This document shows positions 47,101 through 57,489 of a stretch of DNA of 64,000 nucleotides, piece by piece. The notes under the pieces were generated by a model. It did no database searches. It was not told the DNA's origin and was given only the letters and a program-made list of their open reading frames with translations. Both the position numbers and the translations under genes were made by a program. The stretch comes from Ctenosaura bakeri (Eukaryota; Chordata; Lepidosauria; Squamata; Iguanidae): contig CAOLHI010001484.1 of NCBI GenBank assembly GCA_948474755.1, positions 558,001 through 622,000 on the forward strand, given 5' to 3'. Position 1 is the stretch's first letter. Every line of letters begins with the position of its first letter.

Positions 47101-50100
47101 GAAATGAGTGTCAATGAAATCACTGAGAGTTCTTCTGAGGGAATATATATGTGATGAATGCGTTTTGGTTTAATTTACAAAACCAGGAAGTTATCATCCT
47201 GCTTGTATCCAAGCTTGTATTAATACCAGTTTAGCAGTCATGGATGGAAATGTAATTTCTTCAAGAGAACACAAGTCAGTGTACTGAGACTGAAATAAGG
47301 TCAGGGCTCCTGCACCCTTAATAGTTGTCTAGAAGGAGGAATTATAGTTAGTAAAGATGATTATGCAGCTATTCTTAGGATGAATTCAGGTACATTGTAA
47401 AGGATGTTAGGACCTATATTGGAAGCCTGAGGCATAAATTTCCTAGTTTTCTCTAATTTACCTGTTGTTTAAATTATTTCAAAATGTATTACTTTTTGTA
47501 CAGTATTTGGTACATTTGAATATCTTTATTCTAAATAAATAAATATTCTCTTTTTTGTAGTTGTTGACAAACTAAGAGAAATGATGGAGGAAGCTGAAAT
47601 GGCAATAAATGCTTTTAAAGAAGAACAGCGACAAATGTATGCATTTATGTTTGTTCAAAATATTAATAACACGTATTTTCTTTTCAGAGCTCGAAATGGC
47701 TAACTAAAAGAAAACCTTAATAATAATAAAAACAAATCTCTTAAAAACAGCTTTTTAAAAAAGAATGGGAGCTAACAGCAGCTGTAAAACTAGTTTCATT
47801 CAATATTTTATTTATTATTATTTTATACATTTACATCCTACCTTTCTCCCACTAATACTAATGGGACTCAAAGCTGCTTACAACATAGTTAAAAAAATTC
47901 AGATTAAAAACTAAACAAAAATGTCAACAAAACTATAAATACAAAACATACAATTTAAAAGATAATTTATGAAGTTAAATTTATGAACCTTCCAGCAAGT
48001 TCAACAGTTTATTTATGCAATTCAGCTTTAAATGATTTATGGCCCAAAGTTCTTGTTGGATCAGAAGGTTGGGACAGTATAGTAGAAAGCTGTTACAGAA
48101 GGGGCAAGTTATATCCCCTGTCAGAATGAATTTCAGAGGCTAGTCACAGCCATCAGGAAAGACCTGTTCTGTGGTATTCTTTGTGCTCTGAATCTAAGGC
48201 TAATCATTACATTAGAACATAGCAGTACTTTGCAAAATGTAAATGCTGAACATACAGATATCATATCCTGCAACATTTCTCTGTCTCTTCCTCCTTAGTT
48301 TTACTGTTTTGATGTAAATTCAGCATTTAGGAACAGACAGATTTGATTTTGTTACGTTGATTTTAAAAACAGCTTTGTTGCATATAAGAAAGCTGTCCAT
48401 TTAGTAACATGAACTAGTCAGATGAATACATAGTTCCCTTTGGAAAGTTTGACCCTGAACAGCATACTTCATGATGAATTGCTTACGCAAATTCCTTGTG
48501 TTTCAAACATCTTTTGCAGTGCAGCATGTAGACAGAAGTTCAGAACTAATCACTGAGTTTTTTGCTTTTTTGAATTGTTGGATAATTATTTTGCAGACAG
48601 CAAATGGTTTATTAATTACTTATATAATTATATTAGCTACGAGGACCTTATGGGAGAGGAAAAGTCTGCTACTAATGAACTTAATGCCATGGAAAGAAAA
48701 ATGGAGAGGTGGGCATTGGGTACTTCAACAACAGGAAGAATATTCAAACAAGGCTTACTACCTCTGGAAAAGGATATCCCAAGTCATCTGCCTAAAGAAG
48801 TACTTGAGCTTGAAAGATTCCTTCAGCAGACAGGAGGGAGACAAGGCGGTTGGGATGAATATGATCATCAAACCTTTTTGAAGATATTTGTAAAGCATAA
48901 AGGAAAACCATCATATGTGGCTGAAGTCCTTGATTATCTCCCTGATAGAACAAAGGAGGATATTCAGCAACATGAAGAATGGTATCAAGAATTTCAAATT
49001 TTAGAGGCTCAAAAAAAAGAGGTAAGAGAGCAACTGCTGATTGAAACAGTTTTCCATTTTCCAGAACTGATACAAAGAGTTTGTCTTTTTTTTTCACTGT
49101 TAGCCCTTTATGGTACAGTGACCTTTCTTCTTCAGTTGGTAAGCTATCTGTTAAATACTCACTAGGTGTACATGGTGGTGTTCTTTCACTCTGTACGTGT
49201 TGTGCCCTTGCAGTCACAGAGAGGATGAATGAACTCCTATTTCTCTGGAAATGTGGTGTGTCTTCTCTTGGTTCTGGACAGAACCATACACCTTTTCTCC
49301 TGCCAACAATCTCCCTTTGTTATCCCATGCCCAGTCCTTGTACCCTCAGAGAGCACAGCCACCCAACTGTCCACTAGCTGATAATTATTTCTTCCCAGCT
49401 TTCTTGGTCTATAAATGGACTGGACATTTCTCTCTGTTGAGCATGTTTAGCCACAGTTGAAGATCCTTTTCTGCTTCTCTACACAGTTGTGATTTCAGTG
49501 TCATTCCTTGAAGTTCAACTGGGAGGTTCCAGCCCCACCTATATTCTGTTTGAGCTACTGAGCTTCAGGTTGGTGCTGTTCCTGCTGTTGTCCCAAAAAC
49601 TGCCTTTGCCATTGCCTTCTGTATCCTCAGCTTTTCTTGCCCACTGAATTTGCTGCTGAGGTGCCTACTGACTACTGCTGAAGCTTACTGACCCCTTTTA
49701 CTTCCTTCTTTCCTAGAAGAATACTTTCTGTAGCTGCAGCCACCAGCTTTGTGTTTTCCTGTGGCCATACTTCTTCCTAGACCAGATGCTTCTCTGGCAG
49801 CTGAACTGAATGCAGAAGGCACTACCTCTCTCTACTTGCATGTTCCTGATGCCTCTGGCTAGTCTAGCCAGAGCAGAAATAAGAGCCAGAAGGCCTAGCT
49901 GTCACAGCCCTTCTCTCAATTTTTACAAAAATGCTCATACAAAATACTAAGAGAACTTAATTATTATAGTTATTGAGAATAAAAGTAGAAACATCAGTTT
50001 AATTAAAGTTTGTATTAGCAATATTATAAGATGCAGGCTTTTTCATGTATTAAAAGTTTGGTCCTGATGGCAACACATTTTCTGTGACACAGAGGTTTCT

Positions 50101-53100
50101 GTACAGGGTAATAGTTCCTTTATGATAAGCTTACTATGTCACAAAATAGTGTACTGCTGGAGCTGTTTCAACTTTGCACAAGTTTTTAGTTTCTGTATTG
50201 TGTAGGTTGATGTAATTTTGATTGGAATGGTACCTTTTACATTTCAGTGGAACTTCTTTCCAAGCAGTCTCTTCAATTTTGCAACTTAAGTGTGGAACTA
50301 CATATTCTTCCCCAAAAATGTCTCTCTAAAATCCAGTTGTTACTACTCATATGTTGCTGGAACTGGGAAAGTTTCGTTTACCATGGATAGTATCTAGAAA
50401 TGTGGAAGGACTTTACATTACCCTGAAATTTTATGATACAGGGCAGGATATAGGTATTTTAATAAATCATTTTGAAACACAATTGAGTGTAGAACTAGAG
50501 TGGAAAACATGATACCTTCCAGATGTTGTATGGCTGCAGTTCCCATCAGGCCTAGCATAGCCAAGAGCCAATGATGATGAATCATGGGAATCGTGGTCCA
50601 ACATCCGGAGGGTGACAACTACCTCACTTCTGGTCTAGAACTTGATCTGGTGGAAAAAGCAGGAGAATAATAAGCGGAAATTGGTAAAAGGATTAAATAC
50701 CTCCCACTGTCCAAAGATCTTCACTGCAAATTGTATTTTCCTGGCCCTGGTTGGTGTAGAAGAAGCAATAATTAGGCTGTAGAGGCAGAGCCTATACTTT
50801 GGAATTATGATAAACACCAAAGGTATACTTCAGTGCCACTTTACTTTGTCCCTGTTTAAACTGAAAATAATTTAAAAATTAAGTGAATTAGCAGTGAAGT
50901 GGACTTTCAAATGGCAAGACCTTCTAGAGATCATTTTGTTTTTGTATGCCTTTGAAGTTGTTTCTGACTTATGGTGAACATAAGGTGAACCTATCATGGG
51001 GTTTACTTGGCAAGATCTGTCCAGAAAGAGTTTGCCTTTTGCTTTCTTCTGAGGCTGACAGTGTGACTTGCCCAAGGTCACCCAGTGGGTTTCCAGAGCT
51101 AAGCAGGGATTTGAACCCTGGTCGTAATCCAGCACTCAAACCACTATACCGTGGTAACTCTCTAGATCACTAGATAAATATAAATGACTTACTAAGTTAC
51201 CTTTGATTCAAGAGCCTACCTTAGTTGGAACTAACAACAAGATCTAGACCATAATTTGTTCTCACTATTATCCCCTAGTCCATTCAGAAATGGAAGATGA
51301 AAAGGCAAGAAGAGAGAGAGAAAATCGTAGCTCAAAAGGAGAAACCAAAGGAATCACTCACTACAGTTCAACTTCAGCATGAAGAAGCTCAGAAGCAAAA
51401 AGTAGAAGAAGAAAGGAAAAAAAGACTAGCTGAACTGGAAGAATGGAGAAGACAAAAAGCAATGGCATATGCAAAGAAACAAGCTGCTCAGCTACAAGAG
51501 GAAGAAGAGAAAGAGAAGAAAAAACAGAGGGAGCGTCAGCGGCAATTTCAGATCAAGTTGCTGTTGGAAAATTACAGTAGAGAGAAAAGGGCACAGGAAG
51601 AACTGTTGAGGCTTGAAAAGGAAAAAAAGGAGGAAGCTGAAAGGGAAGAGAGGAAAAGAACAGCAGCAGAAGAAATTCTTAAGTTCCAGGAGCGAGTGAG
51701 TGATCTTTTTTGTCTCCTTCATATTTACTTTAGGTTCGTTTATTGTGGAATACAACGTTTCCCAACCTGGTGCTCTCCAAATACTTTGGACTGGACACTT
51801 ACGCAGGCTGGGAATGAAGGGAGCTGTGTTGAATGCCACAGTTGGGTGCCTCAAGTTTTTTCTTATTATCTTCTAGTGCTATATGAGATCTGGTGACATT
51901 TTTCTTCTGAGGGAAAAAGATCACAAATAGACAAAAAGTTCTCTTTCATTGATTTTTCAGAACAGTGACTAACACAAGTTTAAACAAGGGGTGAGGGAGT
52001 AAAAATTGGACTGAGATGACATAAAAATAGTGCTCATTCAATTTTCCTGTTATTCTGGAAGCAAAATGCTAGGCTACCAAATTATTCTTCATGGGACCAA
52101 CTATATGTGTGGTTGCAAGAATGTATTTTGGTCATGAAGGCCACATCCTGAGTAGTTTTTCCTTCCTTGAATGTTCAGGAAGAGAAGCAGTGAGTGACAA
52201 AAACCTTCAGAAATGCTGCTTCTTGAATGGAAAGTTGTATTATTGCAGGGCCATTTAGAAGGATATGCCCAGGTGCCTAAATTTGATCAGCCCTTTCCTC
52301 CTCTCCTCACAAAACGTAGTTTAGTTTTCCTTTTCCCACTTCCCATCATTATTCCACTGCTAGAAAAATGGGCAAATTTTAGGCCTTTTCTTTTCCTACC
52401 ACGTTAGAGACAGAGGTAATATAAGCCAGTGCTTAGTGTCTGTGGTGAGGCTTTCCACAGGCTGAGTTTTGTTTGCTTTCCCAAATGAAAAGCCTTTAGC
52501 TTTGAGCAGAAGAAAGGAAATGGCCACTACTGCAAAATTTTATTTCTGAAATCTGTACTCTTAGGCTTCAGTGTCCAATTGATGTTATCAGAGCAGCTAA
52601 TAAAAAAATACAAAGTACAAATACAAATATTTTTGGCTGATATGGATTGTTCCTGCTTCACCAGCTGAGAAAGGGCCCCAGCTCCTCTTGCGCTGTTTAT
52701 TAGAACCAAATGCCTTTGACAGCAGAAAAGAAAGAATAAGTGAGTTGTTGTCATCCACACCTCTTTAAAGAACCTAGTGTTACTGTTTTACTGATATGTT
52801 ATTGTTCTTTTTAATCTACTGTCAAGCAATTCTAGGTAGGTTGTTGCTCAAGAAGGAAGGAATATGCTACATAAATAAATACTACAAAACAGCACCAAAG
52901 TGCACAATTACACACTAATTATAAAAGCAGGAAATGTTAAAAAGCTGGAAATTAAAAAGATGTTTGCCTGAGAAGAATGTTCCACAGGTGAGCTGAAACC
53001 TCTATGCAGAGGTTTACTCCTTGACTGCCAATCCATTTGCTTCCAAAGTATCTACAAAATAGGCTGTGATGTAAATGTTCAGAGACCTTTTGTTTGATAC

Positions 53101-56100
53101 AGGAGAGGACAGTCCAGAGTGGACAAGTCCTACTCTGTACGTGACATAAAGCAGAAGCACCAGCACTTTGAACTTAGCCAAGAAACAATCTATGAGCCAT
53201 TAGGTTGTAGATAAAACATACTGATCTTCCTGGCTCTCTCCTTTCCCCTTTGAATTGGAGAAGGAAGTTTGTGTGCATGTAAGTAAGACTCTACATACAT
53301 GCAGCAATCTTTTTTGGTGAATGAAGAGTTGGAGCTATACTACAATTAGCCTTGCACCTTTTCTGGTTTCTCATTTGCAGATCTGATTATTTGCGGATTT
53401 GGCTAATACGGTCTCTAAGAATCTCTGCATCCTCCGGCACAATTCTGTGGTCAACTACCAGGGGAAGTTGACCATAGAGTCAAGATGGAGGACATAGAGG
53501 AGTATTCTCTCAGGTTAAAAAAATAGTGTTCACGATTTTTATTCATATTTGCAGTTTTCTCACTTTCCTGGGAATCTTGCTCACTGAACCCATGCAGAAG
53601 TGGCAGGTCAACTGTGTACACTGTGACCATTTTCTGTAGACGTTTTGCTGAAGGTTGCTGTTAGAAAATAAGCTAGTTGTCACAGGTTAGCACTGTAAAT
53701 TTATTGCTATATGAGAATCTGTTTCATAGTATATTAGAGTTCTTTTTATTATTCCTCAAAATATTTCTTTCATTGTATGTTATTCAGGATTTGCATAAAC
53801 TTGAGCTTAAGTTGCAAGAAAAACAGGCAAAAGAAGATGAGAGAGCAGAGAAAGAAAAAAGACTGTCTAAGCTGAGAGAGAAGGTAATACATCAGTTATG
53901 CTTCTCAAAACTGCACCATTATGTTCAGTAACTCTTAGCAAAAGATTTTAAATAAAATATGTTTGTCCTATTTACTTGCTATCATTTTAAAGAGAAGGTG
54001 TACATGTCCAATTGTGGAGTTCAGCGAAGCTTACTCCATCCTACATATGTTTAAAACTGCAGTCTCAGGCCACAACCCCTACTCCTAGTTTCCTGGGGAT
54101 AAAGCTCAATTTGTCAGTCAGACTTAATGTTTGAATATGCAAAGGGATCTTGTATCACCTTGGAGACTAACTGAGAGAAAGAAGTTTGTAGCAAAAGCTT
54201 GTATAGACTTGTCTACTTCATCAGGTATGGATGTTAACTAACTGAGAAAAAGACGTTTGTAGAAAAGCTTTTGTAGACTGGATTACTTTATGAGATGAGA
54301 ATGCATCTGATAAAGTTGACCCAGTTGTTACCCTGATTTCTGGGGTCCCTTGGGGGACACCTCAATGTGCTCCAAATAATGGGGAATGGGAATTATCCAG
54401 ACCACAAGCTATAGCACTACGAGAGGCAGGGTAACCTACCGAGATCTTAAACCTAATGTTTACGGGGTCAGGCTGAGTCAAAAACCAAGCAGAATTAAAT
54501 TATAATTGTTTTCTTTATTTAAAAGACAGTCACTGTGCACTTATGTACTCACTCACACAGACCTAAGAAAGTAAAGGGAGGAAATTTGATAGGGGATTTT
54601 AAGAAGGATTTTCAGGGGAAATACTACACCTGATCCTGCAGCCCAGGTAGCCAGAAGAAAGTCAGTAAGTCTGGAGCGGAGATTCTCAGCATGTAGAAGC
54701 TGAGGGGAAGGCTTGTCAAATGGAGCGGCAGCAAGGTTGGATGACAACCGTGAGTAATCCAAGGAAGCGCTCAAAATCAGGGGTTCTTATAGGGAGAAAT
54801 GTGCCTGTAGGGTAGTCCTTTCCCAGGGAGAACAATGGGTTTCGGGTTGGAGACAAAGCCTTCGAAAGGTCACCACTTAAGATGATTGGATTTTGACAGG
54901 GTTGTCTATAGCGCAGACAGTATGCAAATAGGTAGTCAGAAGCGCTAATCTCATCAAACTGACGGTTTGGGGCAGAGAATCTTTAGTATGCTTGGTGCAT
55001 ACTTAATTTAGTTTTAAAGTGTACTTGCCTGGAGGTCTCCTGAAGCTGTGTGCCAGAAAATTACTGGCCTGCCTGGGATTTTTCAGCCGTTTGGCCGTGT
55101 CCGTGTGCGTGCTTATCCGGGGGCCTCTTAAGCATGTGGAGGGGAACAGTTTGGAATGGCCAGTCTTTTGATATTAAATTATATTTAGTATGTCCTGGGC
55201 TCGGACTATGGACTACAGTAACACAGTCTAGAAGAGCTTACGCTACAAGCTTCTTTCTCTTAGCCTCAAAAGTGCTACAAGATCCTTTTGCATACTGATA
55301 TAGACTAACACGGATATGTCTTTGAATGTTTGAAAATATGCGTATACATAAATACATATGTAGACAGATAGATAGTGCCTTGTAGAAATATTCAGCCTGC
55401 CTTTCACAGTTCGACATTTCATTGTGGCAACCTGAAACTGAAATTTAATTGCTGTTGTTACCATTTGATATGCACGTGATACTCAACACTGTGAAGATCT
55501 AAAATATTTTTACTGGGGCACAAAAATTAAGTAAACAAAAAGCAAACTACCATTTGTTGGTTGCATAAGTATTCAAAGTATTCACCCCTTTTACTTTGAC
55601 ATGACTAAATAAGTTCTGGTGCCTCCAGAGGTCACATAAATAGTTTAACGGAATTCACTGTAATGTGTGTTAATTCCAGTGCCACCTGGTCCCTGCAAAA
55701 TGCTACATGTGGTGCAGAGCCAACAATGGTAATTATTCTGAGAACACCATCTAAACAGTGAAGCATGGTGGTAGGAGACATATTGTAGGGATGTTTTTCC
55801 TTGGCAGGGACTGGGAAACTAGGATTAAGGGCACAATGAATGGAGCCAGTTTCAATCTACAGGGGACCTAGAACTGGGATGGAGGTTCACCTTCCAGCAT
55901 AACAATAAGTTTAAACGCACAGCCAAAGTGAAAAACTAAAGTGTTTTAAAAACAAGGCTCTGAATGTCTTAGAATGGTGCAGTCAAAGCTCAGGCATCAC
56001 ACTACTAAGAATCTGTAGCAAGACTTTAAAGTTAGTGTTCATCAGTGGTCCCTGTCCAGAGTGACAGAGCTGAAGCAATTTTGAAAGAATGGTCACAGAC

Positions 56101-57322
56101 TGCAGAATCTGGATGCACAAAGCTGGGACAGACTTTGCCAAGAAGACTTAGAGCTGTAATTGCTGCCAAAGGTGCTTCTACCAAGTACGGACTCTGTGGG
56201 GTGAATATTTATGCAACTAACAAGTGCCAAGTTGCTTTTGTTTACTTAACTTTTGTGGCACAATAAAAACATTTTGCACCTCCACAGTACTGAGTATCTT
56301 GCAGACCTCAAGCAGTAATAATGTGAATTAACTTCCTTTCAGTTCCAGACTGTAACACATAAAAATATAGAAAGTCAAAGGTCAAGGTAAATCTGTTGTA
56401 AAGAGTGAGCTGTAAAAACTCACCAACATTTCTGTCAGAAAGATTATACCAGTGGTTTAGAAATGTAGTTGGTTTCACAAATTTTAGAATAATAATAATT
56501 GAAACATTCTGTTAAAATGTTCTTACTATCAGCAATAATAACAAGAGATCTTGACCTTAGAGATAAACATCCAGTACAAAATTTAATTATGCATATTGGT
56601 TGGTAATTACAGAACATTAGAAGAGTAATATGCATTTGTCTAAGGTTAAGAAAAATTTGAGATAATTTATACATGTTTTTAATAGTAGGGAGATTATCTC
56701 CAATCTTCCTTAACTTTTCATTTGACTGTTTTGTTAGTTCAGAATTCATCTAGTTCATTTTGGAGATCTTTCATACAGTTCATGTGTTATTATATTTAAG
56801 GTTTTCTACTTATTATCTGTAAAAAAAAATAATAAAAATATTAAAGTGACAAGAACACTCTAGGGCAGTGCTTCTCAGGCAATTTTTTTCAATGTACCAG
56901 GGACTAGCGCTGTATTTGTGCCCATTGGTAACAATTCTTTCTTTCCTGGAAACTTGTCAAGGACGAGTCAATAACCTGGGGTCCAGCACTGGTATAGGGG
57001 CCACTATTTTGAGTAGCACTGCTGTCAAACTTTTTATGAGATTACCTGTTGCCAGCATATTTTTATTATTTTTAAAATGTTCACATTCAACAGGTTGAAA
57101 TTAATGTAACCAGGGACCCATGTAGGTTGTACAGACCCACTAAAGTTTGGGAAGAACGGATAAAAGAGATTGGACCAGAGGGTTCAGGGCCACTTCTGCA
57201 TATTCCACACAAGTAAGGAAACAGAAAAATATTTGAATGTTTAATCAAGGTCATTAAAATATATACTTAATCAGTATTTTTTTCTTCATAGGGGTGTCCC
57301 AAGCTGGCGACAAGGGCTATAA
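38067..57322 (+). CDS. CCDC112: CCDC112 (coiled-coil domain-containing protein 112), complete gene, 10 coding exons
   Basis: Ten exons join in frame: 38067-38117, 40587-40702, 43721-43842, 46490-46579, 47561-47636, 48637-49021, 51279-51695, 53788-53883, 57094-57212 and 57292-57322. They total 1503 nt, or 500 residues plus TAA. All introns are GT...AG. Recognised from memory of vertebrate CCDC112: the segments AKIQQKLARIHNNVK, FKEEQR, FLQQTGGRQG, HKGKPS, RERQRQF, DLHKLELKL and GSGPLLHIPH are characteristic. Residues about 60-175 and 275-455 are rich in Glu, Lys, Arg and Gln and should form long coiled coils; there is no signal peptide or membrane segment. Proteomic work places the family at the centrosome and centriolar satellites (established but thin knowledge); its biochemical role is unknown. 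The predicted tail ends WRQGL, a few residues shorter than the human tail as I remember it. PGGT1B follows 4.5 kb downstream on the same strand. Confidence 0.95.
38070..38083 (+). promoter_or_regulatory. RFX/X-box-like motif over CCDC112 codons 2-6
   Basis: GCCGCCCTAGCAAC agrees with the X-box GTNRCCNTRGYAAC at all but one or two positions. RFX factors commonly drive ciliary and centrosomal genes from sites near the start; the link here is inference. Confidence 0.35.
38481..38659. mobile_element. Palindromic MITE in CCDC112 intron 1
   Basis: Same family: 5' end GGCCATTTCCGCACTAGC, centre GGCCGGCCGGCC, arms nearly identical. Target duplication CCA (38478-38480 and 38660-38662). It begins 364 bp after the exon 1 donor. 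Confidence 0.92.
39350..39965 (+). mobile_element. L2 LINE fragment, decayed
   Basis: Order and wording match the L2 C-terminus and 3' UTR (TGGACTGCTAACATGCTGTA, GTGGCTGCTCCTAGATTC), in CCDC112 intron 1. Confidence 0.6.
40100..40268 (+). mobile_element. L2-like fragment
   Basis: ATTATTGTAATAGACTGCC and CTCTACCAGTATGGTG resemble the L2 segment read as DYCNALYxGLP. Short and decayed. Confidence 0.45.
40587..40702 (+). CDS. CCDC112: CCDC112 coding exon 2
   Basis: Acceptor TCTCTACAG, then 38 codons starting SGSGFSGQGEIQHF and ending KLKN plus two bases, before donor GTAAGT. The frame continues exactly from exon 1, and a split Gln codon is completed by exon 3. An acceptor 2 bp later would break the frame. 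Confidence 0.93.
40717..40812 (-). mobile_element. LINE/SINE 3' end fragment, antisense
   Basis: CTGTCCTTCAGCCAGAAAAG and AAGGTGGCTTACAGATCATT, right after exon 2. Confidence 0.4.
40885..40972 (+). repeat. Short repeat flanking an L2, copy 1
   Basis: GGCTGCTCTTTTCTGGCC, CAGCTGCAGGGTCAAGGC. Similar sequence recurs at 42373-42465. Confidence 0.5.
40975..42350 (+). mobile_element. L2 LINE, 3' portion with decayed reverse transcriptase
   Basis: Readable pieces in several frames: FSAVFDTIDHGILLGCLAGM, YMDDTQFYYS (catalytic YADD altered), MDWMRANKLKLNADKTEVLQ, LWNSLPKEVRLAPSLPTFRR. Ends with an L2-type 3' UTR and (CAA)n. It fills much of CCDC112 intron 2 just after exon 2. Confidence 0.9.
42373..42512 (+). 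repeat. Short repeat flanking an L2, copy 2 and partial copy 3
   Basis: GGCTGCTCTTCTGTCCC, CAGCTGCTGGGTCAAGGC, then TCTGCTCTTTTCTGCCCTCA from 42477. Confidence 0.5.
42945..43123 (+). repeat. Sauria-type SINE in CCDC112 intron 2
   Basis: GAGTGTTGGACTACAACCC, GTTTGGTTCCCTGCTTGG, GGAAATGACTTGAAGGCACA. Confidence 0.82.
43721..43842 (+). CDS. CCDC112: CCDC112 coding exon 3
   Basis: Acceptor CTCCCTCAG; encodes residues 56-97, including MNIEKDKN, NKKSDFRMEY and LEELEHKL. Ends one base into an Arg codon before donor GTAAAG. Reading on into the intron stays open for about 50 codons, which is fortuitous. Confidence 0.96.
44100..44720 (-). mobile_element. LTR-retroelement-like repeat, antisense, in CCDC112 intron 3
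   Basis: Homologous in layout to 16800-17905: CTACCACAGACACCATGTGTC, here cited as its first part CTACCACAGACACC, then a TTTATTAAA block, a C-rich run and CATATCATCACAGG. No coding capacity remains. Confidence 0.4.
45134..45527. mobile_element. TIR element, 394 bp, PIF/Harbinger-like
   Basis: Ends GACCCTTTCAGCACGATG and the inverse of GGCCCTTTCTGCACTGTG. Exact 3-bp target duplication TAA (45131-45133 and 45528-45530). G+C-rich interior within CCDC112 intron 3. Open frames inside are non-genic. Confidence 0.8.
46490..46579 (+). CDS. CCDC112: CCDC112 coding exon 4
   Basis: Acceptor TTTACATAG after a T-run; encodes AKIQQKLARIHNNVKGLQRQ and then LKDVKPTPE. This is one of the most recognisable family segments. 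Donor GTAAGT, ending one base into a Phe codon. Confidence 0.97.
46709..47035. mobile_element. Pogo/Tigger-like MITE in CCDC112 intron 4
   Basis: Left end CAGTTGGTCCTCCACATTCG after TA; the right end GAAATGTGGAGGTGGGAG is decayed. Related to 28546-28930. Confidence 0.65.
47561..47636 (+). CDS. CCDC112: CCDC112 coding exon 5
   Basis: Acceptor TTTTTTGTAG; encodes FVDKLREMMEEAEMAINAF and KEEQRQ, predicted helical. Donor GTATGC is weaker than the others. Phase matches exons 4 and 6 only at this boundary. Confidence 0.95.
47805..47965 (-). mobile_element. L2/CR1-type 3' end, antisense
   Basis: CTACCTTTCTCCCACTAATA, then GGACTCAAAGCTGCTTACAA, the complement of the usual 3' end, in CCDC112 intron 5. 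Confidence 0.5.
48637..49021 (+). CDS. CCDC112: CCDC112 coding exon 6
   Basis: Acceptor TTATATTAG, poor in pyrimidines. Encodes 128 codons after a split Ile, including WALG, LPKEVLELERFLQQTGGRQG, WDEYDHQTF, HKGKPSYVAEVLDYLP and QQHEEWYQEF. Ends phase 0 before donor GTAAGA, with an eight-A run just upstream. The frame stays open about 48 codons into the intron, so intron retention would give an alternative tail. Confidence 0.97.
49022..51278 (+). other. CCDC112 intron 6
   Basis: 49200-49920 is C+T-rich with a TATA-like TCTATAAATGG and may be an old LTR fragment, but no borders are visible. 50500-50625 is a short dispersed repeat; the SINE at 50943 follows. Confidence 0.5.
50943..51165 (-). 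repeat. Sauria-type SINE just upstream of CCDC112 exon 7
   Basis: TGTATGCCTTTGAAGTTG, GGTCACCCAGTGGGTTTCC, AACCACTATACCGTGG; ends about 115 bp before exon 7. Confidence 0.82.
51279..51695 (+). CDS. CCDC112: CCDC112 coding exon 7
   Basis: Acceptor TATCCCCTAG, 139 codons, donor GTGAGT. Encodes SIQKWKMKRQEEREK, a long Glu/Lys/Arg/Gln coiled coil, the motif RERQRQFQIKLLLENYS and the end AAEEILKFQER. This is the main coiled-coil block, residues 281-419. Confidence 0.97.
51696..53787 (+). other. CCDC112 intron 7
   Basis: Mostly unique. 53340-53620 (TATTTGCGGATTTGGC, AATCTCTGCATCC) resembles the interior of a Tigger-like element. Confidence 0.45.
53788..53883 (+). CDS. CCDC112: CCDC112 coding exon 8
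   Basis: Acceptor GTTATTCAG, 32 codons encoding DLHKLELKLQEKQAKEDERA and KRLSKLREK, donor GTAATA. Phase 0 at both ends; it extends the coiled coil. Confidence 0.96.
54140..55310. repeat. Palindromic amniote repeat, split by a solo LTR
   Basis: Left part 54140-54325 (GGATCTTGTATCACCTTGGA, GTAGCAAAAGCTTGTATAGA, CTACTTCATCAG); right part 55228-55310 is its inverse (GTGCTACAAGATCC, TAGACTAACACGGATA). The LTR 54326-55223 sits between. Confidence 0.7.
54326..55223 (-). mobile_element. Solo LTR, 898 bp (family A), antisense in CCDC112 intron 8
   Basis: Starts TGTTACCCTGA and ends CAGTAACA on the + strand. It aligns with the reverse complement of the LTR at 22984-23833: shared blocks include GGCAGGGTAA and CGAGATCTT, a TTTATT polyA complement and a TATA-like CCCTATAAG. 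Target duplication CAGT (54322-54325 and 55224-55227). Considerably diverged from the first copy. It splits a palindromic repeat. Confidence 0.88.
55482..56294 (+). mobile_element. Tc1-like DNA transposon, internally deleted
   Basis: Terminal inverted repeats of about 60 bp (CTCAACACTGTGAAGATC at the left; inverse of CTCAGTACTGTGGAGGTG at the right, then shared TTAAGTAAACAAA). TA duplication (55480-55481 and 56295-56296). The interior keeps the C-terminal half of a Tc1 transposase in broken frames (LNVLEW, RAVIAAKGASTKYG). The N-terminal DNA-binding half and first catalytic Asp are gone. Lies in CCDC112 intron 8. Confidence 0.88.
56866..57021. mobile_element. hAT-like MITE next to CCDC112 exon 9
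   Basis: Ends CAGTGCTTCTCAGG and inverse of CAGTGCTACTCAAA. The flanking 8-mers do not match well. It ends 72 bp before exon 9. Confidence 0.5.
57094..57212 (+). CDS. CCDC112: CCDC112 coding exon 9
   Basis: Acceptor ATTCAACAG; encodes VEINVTRDPCRLYRPTKVWE, then ERIKEIGPEGSGPLLHIPH. Ends two bases into a Lys codon before donor GTAAGG. Confidence 0.96.
57292..57322 (+). CDS. CCDC112: CCDC112 coding exon 10 (terminal)
   Basis: Acceptor TTCTTCATAG; completes Lys491 and encodes GVPSWRQGL, then stop TAA at 57320-57322. The human protein, as I recall it, continues a few residues after the conserved WRQG. The early stop here is a small lineage difference or a recent substitution. Confidence 0.92.
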
Positions 57323-57466
57323 TTGGATATTTGTTCAAAGAAATATTAGAAGATACATACAGGTGTACAGTTACTTTCTGTTGTATAGTTTTGGATTGTT
57401 ATGGGATTTAAGGATGCTCATTTTGTTGACAGTGTAATTATGTAAATATGGATTTTATGTCATGTT

Positions 57467-57472
57467 AATAAA
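57467..57472 (+). terminator. CCDC112: CCDC112 polyadenylation signal
   Basis: Canonical AATAAA 145 bp after the CCDC112 stop codon, giving a short 3' UTR. No other perfect signal lies between the stop and this point. Confidence 0.75.
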
Positions 57473-57489
57473 AGAACAGTCATACCAGG

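Noticed and set aside
48575..49165. 196-codon continuous frame
   Set aside because: Its centre is CCDC112 exon 6; both ends read into introns past good splice sites.
51492..51854. 120-codon minus-strand frame
   Set aside because: Antisense shadow of the Glu/Lys-rich exon 7, giving an artificial Phe/Leu-rich protein.
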